Shown: in pieces, positions 59,275-64,000 of the stretch
Position numbering within the stretch: the first letter of the stretch is position 1
Layout of the letters: each line of letters begins with the position of its first letter
NCBI GenBank assembly: GCA_021399445.1
Contig: JAJTUQ010000004.1
Span: 496,001-560,000 of the forward strand
Origin: Xylogone sp. PMI_703
Lineage: Eukaryota; Ascomycota; Leotiomycetes
DNA length: 64,000 nt
Reading direction: 5' to 3'
The notes under the pieces: model-generated
Database searches by the model: none
Told to the model about the DNA's origin: nothing
The model's input: the letters and a program-made list of their open reading frames with translations, nothing else
Translations under genes and position numbers: made by a program

Positions 59275-61069
59275 TCAGCTGCTCTTGCTAACGTCCTTAA
59301 CGCTGTTCTTTTTCGCTTCGGCAGCACAATCCAAGGCATACTTAATAGTATCAATGAGATCTTCTCTGTCTTCCAATCCCGCCGAGAACCTGATTCCTTC
59401 CTCCTTAACGCCTATCTCTCTGAAGTACGTCCTATCCTCCACAGACCTGCCATATACGAGCATATTATACGCCAGCATGAGCGTCACGTGTGCTCCTAAG
59501 TGCGGGCTTGAGTAGAAGCCGCAGTTATCGAAAAAGGCCTTGGCCATATCGGTGTTCTCGAATTCGACCGTGAACAGACACCCGTAGCCTGGCTCTGGAA
59601 ATTCGGGCGTGCTCCGCCGCATCACTGCGTCGTAGTTCTGCTTGGTCGGCAGCAGTGTGGGATATTGAACCTTGGTGACAGGTGAGTTGGGATCAGCGAC
59701 GTACCGTTGGAAGAAGGACGCCATGGCCTCGGCGTTGCAGTTAAGACGACGGGCTCGGGTGAGAAAATCAACAGAGTTAGTAAGTAGGACTTCGGCATCA
59801 GCAGCGAAGAGCTCGTTCTTATGGGTGGACTTAAACCTCGTGGCCAGAGTAGCGTAGTGAGAGGACTGCGGGTTCAGTACCACGGACCCTCCTAGGACAT
59901 TGGAGTAACCGCTGAAGGATTTGGTTAGGGATGTTAGGAGAATATCAGCCTGTGCAAACACATCGACATTCGCAAAGCTCCCAATGGTGTCATCAACTAT
60001 GAGGATGAAGCCGTGCTTCTCAGACTACATACAATACGAAGGTGAGCTCCGGGTACATGTGTGTACGGCAATACCGGGGCGGACTTCTTACCAGTTTTTT
60101 GAGGCGGTGGAGATCGACACTGTCAAGAGTTGGATTTCCTGGGAATTCCACTATGGCAAAACTCACTGGCCTTCCTGCGCTCTTCTCCTCCTCTAGCCAG
60201 GACTCCATCCCATCAATATCCTCCTTGTCCACTTTTCCGAAATGCTTGAATCCATTGGGGCTCTCTTCGTGGAGGTGATGATGTGTATTGTGGAAAACAA
60301 CTCCAAGGACAACGGCAGTACCAGGACGCTGCTGTAAGAGAAGATTCGTGGTATGGTATACTGCAGCCATTCCTGTAGGGTATAGGAATACGTCTTTGGG
60401 CTGGCACGTTACCTTACTAGGGTCAATTGCTCCACGGTGGATTAGCTTGTGAATACGAGCTCGCAGCCCCTCGTGTGCCCAACTTTCAGGAGTGAACGTC
60501 GGTGCTGGCACGTTGTCCAGTTCAAACGGCACCTCCGTCATCGTAGCGACACCCTTAAGAAGCTCCTCTGCAGCCCGAATTGAAAGTCCTAGACCCGGCT
60601 GCCCCCAGCTCTCCATAATCCCAAACGTCTGCGCTGGGTTATACATCACGGCATATACGCGGTGTCCGGCCACATCAACAACCTTGATGGTTAAATCCTC
60701 CGGCTTCATGACATGCTCCCGTCGGTACTTCAGTGAGACATGGCGCCTGGTATACTGTATCATAATCGGATTGAAGTATACCATGACTCCTTTGCCCTCT
60801 TCTCCCGTCTTCTTAGCTATCTCTTGACCGAGCTGGGAATTACTGTTAGCATAGCCCGAAGTGTTTAACGTAGAGGCACTCCTCACCTGAGCCGCAAAAT
60901 GTGTAGGTGAGAATCTAGGGTATATATGGACGACTCCGCCCATGGGCGACATGTCTCCATCGCGAACTTTCTGCAGCTTGTCCCATCCAGGGATGTTTGT
61001 GACAATACTATATGGTGTCTGCGGGGGCGGGGCATGACCGTATTCCGACTGCGGCTTTAGGACAACCAT
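59275..61069 (-). CDS. cystathionine gamma-synthase-like PLP-dependent enzyme
   Basis: Exons 61069-60092 and 60024-59275 give 575 aa. The N-terminal half holds the extension usual in fungal cystathionine gamma-synthases. The C-terminal half is the Cys/Met-metabolism PLP fold: YPTGMAAVYHTTNLLL (cofactor phosphate region), IVDDTIGSFANVDVF (the Asp that contacts the PLP ring) and SLTKSFSGYSNVLGG with the Schiff-base Lys at about 361. A late Arg (EEGIRFSAGLEDREDLI) fits substrate carboxylate binding. The family catalyses gamma-replacement on activated homoserine, making a C-S or, in some secondary pathways, a C-C bond. A primary-metabolism role cannot be excluded, but the position between a cluster-type transporter and a GMC oxidoreductase suggests a dedicated enzyme. 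No AflR-type site was noticed upstream. Confidence 0.88.
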
Positions 61070-62610
61070 ATTTGCAAAAGGTGGCTCTTAGGTTTATGGC
61101 TGTTGAAAGGAGAAAATTGAGATCATCTATAGCTAGAAAGGATGGTCATTTAAACTATGACAGAGGGCAGCTGCTATGAAGTTTATTAATCATGGTTAGA
61201 AGGGGTTTGCAAGTCAACAGCTTGTACACAGTAAGCTGCCGTCAGCACTAAGAAGAGGCGTTCAAGAGGCTACTGAAAACGTCTGGATACTGTCCGTGCC
61301 TCAAACCCCTCCTTGACTACAATACTTTATGCGATTTTGATTGGATTGGGTTGAAATAAAAGTGGATGAGTGTACAGTTGTTCAGCCTTATTGCGCCGCG
61401 TTCTAAGCACCATTTGTTGGCAGAAGTTTCCTATTCCTTCAACGGACGGAAACGGAGGAACTTATTCAAGAATAATATACGCGCATATATTTACAGTATG
61501 GAGCATCCTGAGGCTTGGCATACATACCGTATCTGGTTGAAGTTTAGTCACCGCTGGTCAGCAGTTTTATCAGCTGGCCTAAATCCATTTGCGTTTTCCC
61601 GAGCTGAAAGCATCTGCGAGAATATTATGCCCTCAGCCAGAGCTTACAGCAAGCAATTAATCAGTGTTAGGCACATTTGGCTATTCACAATACCAGGAAG
61701 TCTGAACTCTTAAAATTAAGATAGATAAAGGCTGAATTAGAGTTTATAACACAGTGTTATGGGCGCTGACATCGTCAACAAGCGGATTTTGGTCTGCCCG
61801 AGATTAAAGCTAGATTATCGCTAGATTAAAGCGTCTAACATGATGTTGCGTGCCGAAGTGGATTCTTTTCTAAGTTAAATGCAAGTGAATTTAGGTTCAC
61901 ATTGGTAATCAGTAGAACACACCGACCACAATTAATTGATGTTTTGACGGGCATCAAGTTTATCCCTAGTTGGATTAGTCATAACGAAGTGGTACTTGAG
62001 AAAAATCATAACTATATGCTAGCTATAGCGCATTTGAGCCTGTTTGATTTTCCTGTTGAGTCAACTTTGTACGAGACCATTCCTCTTCTGCATAATAAGT
62101 TTTATCTTCCAATGTTATCAAGGAGCCCTCTACCGAAATTCGAACAAATGTGCTAAAGAAGATTAAAGGGCGTCTATTAAAGAACGGGTCAAAACGGGGT
62201 AAATAATTTTAATTCTTCAAATCGCAAATTTATATTTTATAAATTTTAAAAGATAATATTAATAACTATTAACAACTATTGATAAGTATATATCATGAGT
62301 AAAAATTGTATTATATTATTTAGACATAAGTAAACGAAAACATACTAATATTAAGACTAATTTATTATTACTGTCAATATTTAGATATGAATCATAATGG
62401 AACTATATGTTAATGGTCTCAAGTAATTACTATTGATAGAGAAGATTATATCAAGGACACAAATTAGTGTAAGAAATATCACAGTACATAGTAAGATCTA
62501 TTCATAGCCTCAGTGGATGCATTTGATCTATTCTATTATAGTTTAGACTAGACGATATCTAAAAGCGTATACTCCATCTCCCTCTCTCTCAGCTTGTTAG
62601 TATTGGCTCT
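61070..62610. other. 1.5 kb intergenic, possible decayed mobile DNA
   Basis: Two frames (61366-61713 and 61902-62156, plus strand) are longer than expected in AT-rich DNA but I do not recognise them. The stretch 62160-62500 is extremely AT-rich. They may be remains of a transposon; no terminal repeats were found by eye. Confidence 0.35.
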
Positions 62611-64000
62611 TCAGTCGTCTAGACCGTGTTCCTTGACGATCATTTCACCCGCCATCATCCCTATCTGATACGCGTATGTCTGCGGATGGGCGCTATATCA
62701 AAATCAGCAAACTCAGTACGTAATCTACGGCACATGTTAACACAGTAGATTCATGAACTTACTTCAACAAGTAAGGCGTTACGCTCATATCAGCTACGCG
62801 TAAACCCTCAACACTAAAGACCTTGAAATATGGATCAACAACTGCTCCATCCCTCTCCTGAGACTTGCCGGTCTTGCAAGTGCCAGATTCATGACCACCA
62901 GTACCTAGATTCTCTCTCCAATACGTGAGGATATCTTCCTCGCTGTCACCGCGAGGGAATTTATTGGTGGGGGTATTTAGTAAAAGACCCCTCTTCATAA
63001 GCTGGTCGACTACGCGAAGCGCTGCCCGAGTTGCTTCGATCGTGACACGTTTATCAAATGGATGGTCTAGATAGCTTGCCCTGATCAATGGTGGAACTGT
63101 GGGGTCTGGTGACTGAAGCACCACTTCTCCTTTGCCTTGATTATGCTGTGTGAAGACAGCCCATCTGGTCACGGGCCCTGTGACTCCTCCCCAGTCTAAT
63201 ATAGCAGTGGCTTGTTGACGTGCTTCCCAAGCTGCAATAGTTGGGCGTTTGATATGCGTCTGGACGTGCTCCGGAAGAGATTTAAATTCAGGACTCGATA
63301 AGATCTCGTCATTCTTCAAGAAGAATGTTGCAATGCCCTCACTAGGTTCTTTGTCTGGGCGGGTGAAAATCATAGTTATAAAATAATGGTCTCTTAGATT
63401 CTGCCCGACATGCTCATTGGAGTGAACGACAGGAATATTGAATTGTGCTAGCTGGTCTGAAGGGCCTATGCCGGAATGGAGAAGGATCTTTGGTGTGTCA
63501 ATAGCTCCAGCTGAGAGGATGATTTCTTTCGAAGCCTTGATCACCTTGCCGTTAGCCAAGCCGATGCCAATTGCTTTTTGGCCTTCAAATATAACGCGGT
63601 GGACCAACGAGTCCGTGGCAACACGGAGGTTTGACGGAGCACCTCCGAGCACATCGGCTGATGTAGATCGACGCCCATTATACGAACTAAGTGGTGATAC
63701 GGTGACGCCAATAGGATTTCCTCCAGACGGGTCAGGATTGATAGGATGTCCGCATGCTTCCCACGCACGTGCGAATTCGAACATATCAGAATTCCATTGG
63801 GCCTCCCAGCTGGAGAGGTGAATTGGTCCATCCCTACCATAGGCATCTGGGCTAAGGGTGAAGTGGCTTTTGATCTCGGGAGTCGTCCCAAAGTCAAGGT
63901 GGTAATTTTCAAGCTGTCTGTATCTCCGCTCAACATTCTCCCAGTTCCAAGTCTCATTACCGGTGATTCTTGCTACCTCGTCCCAGTCATCGCGAGACCC
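62611..64000 (-). CDS. GMC-family FAD oxidoreductase (5' end beyond window)
   Basis: The frame is open from the window edge (64000) down to 62763, followed by an intron (62762-62693) and a last exon 62692-62611. The visible part is 440 residues. The N-terminal FAD-binding motif lies outside. Visible motifs are GSRDDWDEVARITG, SAGAIDTPKILLHSGIG (GMC signature 2), LGTGGHESGTCKTG with the catalytic His, and the spliced NAHPQTYAYQIG with the second His. The active site therefore looks complete, unlike that of the other GMC protein in this window. This version is of the choline-dehydrogenase/aryl-alcohol-oxidase type. It may belong to the same metabolite cluster, which evidently continues past the right edge. 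Confidence 0.9.

Noticed and set aside
61366..62156. Two plus-strand frames that might be transposase remnants
   Set aside because: No catalytic motif, terminal repeats or target duplications could be found; kept only as an unexplained stretch.
63438..63957. 127-codon plus-strand and 138-codon minus-strand frames
   Set aside because: Out-of-frame shadows of the edge-truncated GMC oxidoreductase.
1..64000. tRNA/rRNA genes, CRISPR arrays, bacterial-type operons
   Set aside because: No tRNA B-box-like context, rRNA sequence or regularly spaced repeat array was noticed by eye; a tRNAscan or Infernal run would be needed to exclude small RNA genes.

Overview
The window is nuclear DNA of a filamentous ascomycete (Pezizomycotina-type). 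Nearly every recognisable gene is split by short introns of about 40-80 nt with GTRNGT-like donors, CTAAC-type branch points and YAG acceptors, and the gene content is typical of this group: a UstYa-family oxidase, a berberine-bridge-type oxidase, AflR/AflS-type regulators, a PDR-type ABC transporter and GMC oxidoreductases. I cannot name the species. All exon coordinates below were worked out by hand from splice signals and reading-frame continuity, without transcripts or database searches.

Left part (1-6.3 kb): the 3' end of an unrecognised gene, a tiny Tyr/Gly-repeat secreted protein, a five-exon UstYa-like (DUF3328) oxidase with both HxxHC motifs, and a secreted FAD-linked oxidase with both flavin-attachment residues. 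Together they look like a possible small peptide-modification locus.

Centre-left (8.4-19.4 kb): four consecutive, multi-exon, paralogous genes. Each carries a signature of the form [YF]-G-x-x-[FY]-x6-G-G, the hallmark of the MACPF/CDC pore-forming superfamily. Three share a conserved N-terminus (PY-x2-AM-x-LG-x-GFNSY/F) interrupted by an intron at the same glycine. One of them (962 aa) is fused to lectin-like modules. The outer pairs diverge from a 0.57 kb central promoter region. This is the most unusual system in the window.

Middle (19.4-34.5 kb): mostly gene-poor DNA with one intronless PD-(D/E)xK nuclease-like gene and one secreted beta-propeller (SMP-30-like) gene. It also contains an inverted repeat, a group of short palindromes, and a roughly 4 kb non-coding island of distinctly higher GC.

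Right part (34.5-64 kb): a secondary-metabolite cluster. It holds an AflR-like Zn2Cys6 regulator, an AflS/AflJ-like co-regulator, a versicolorin-reductase-type SDR, a StcT/MdpJ-type GST, a P450 and a scytalone-dehydratase-like protein, followed by a secreted GMC oxidoreductase, a PDR transporter, a cystathionine-gamma-synthase-like PLP enzyme and a second GMC oxidoreductase that runs off the edge. The combination resembles emodin/monodictyphenone-type anthraquinone clusters, but the non-reducing PKS and its thioesterase are not in the window. The cluster continues to the right edge, so they may lie beyond it. Several of its promoters carry AflR-type TCG(N5)CGR or TCGG(N4)CCGA elements, including a nearly identical 11-mer upstream of the transporter and between the dehydratase and the GMC gene.
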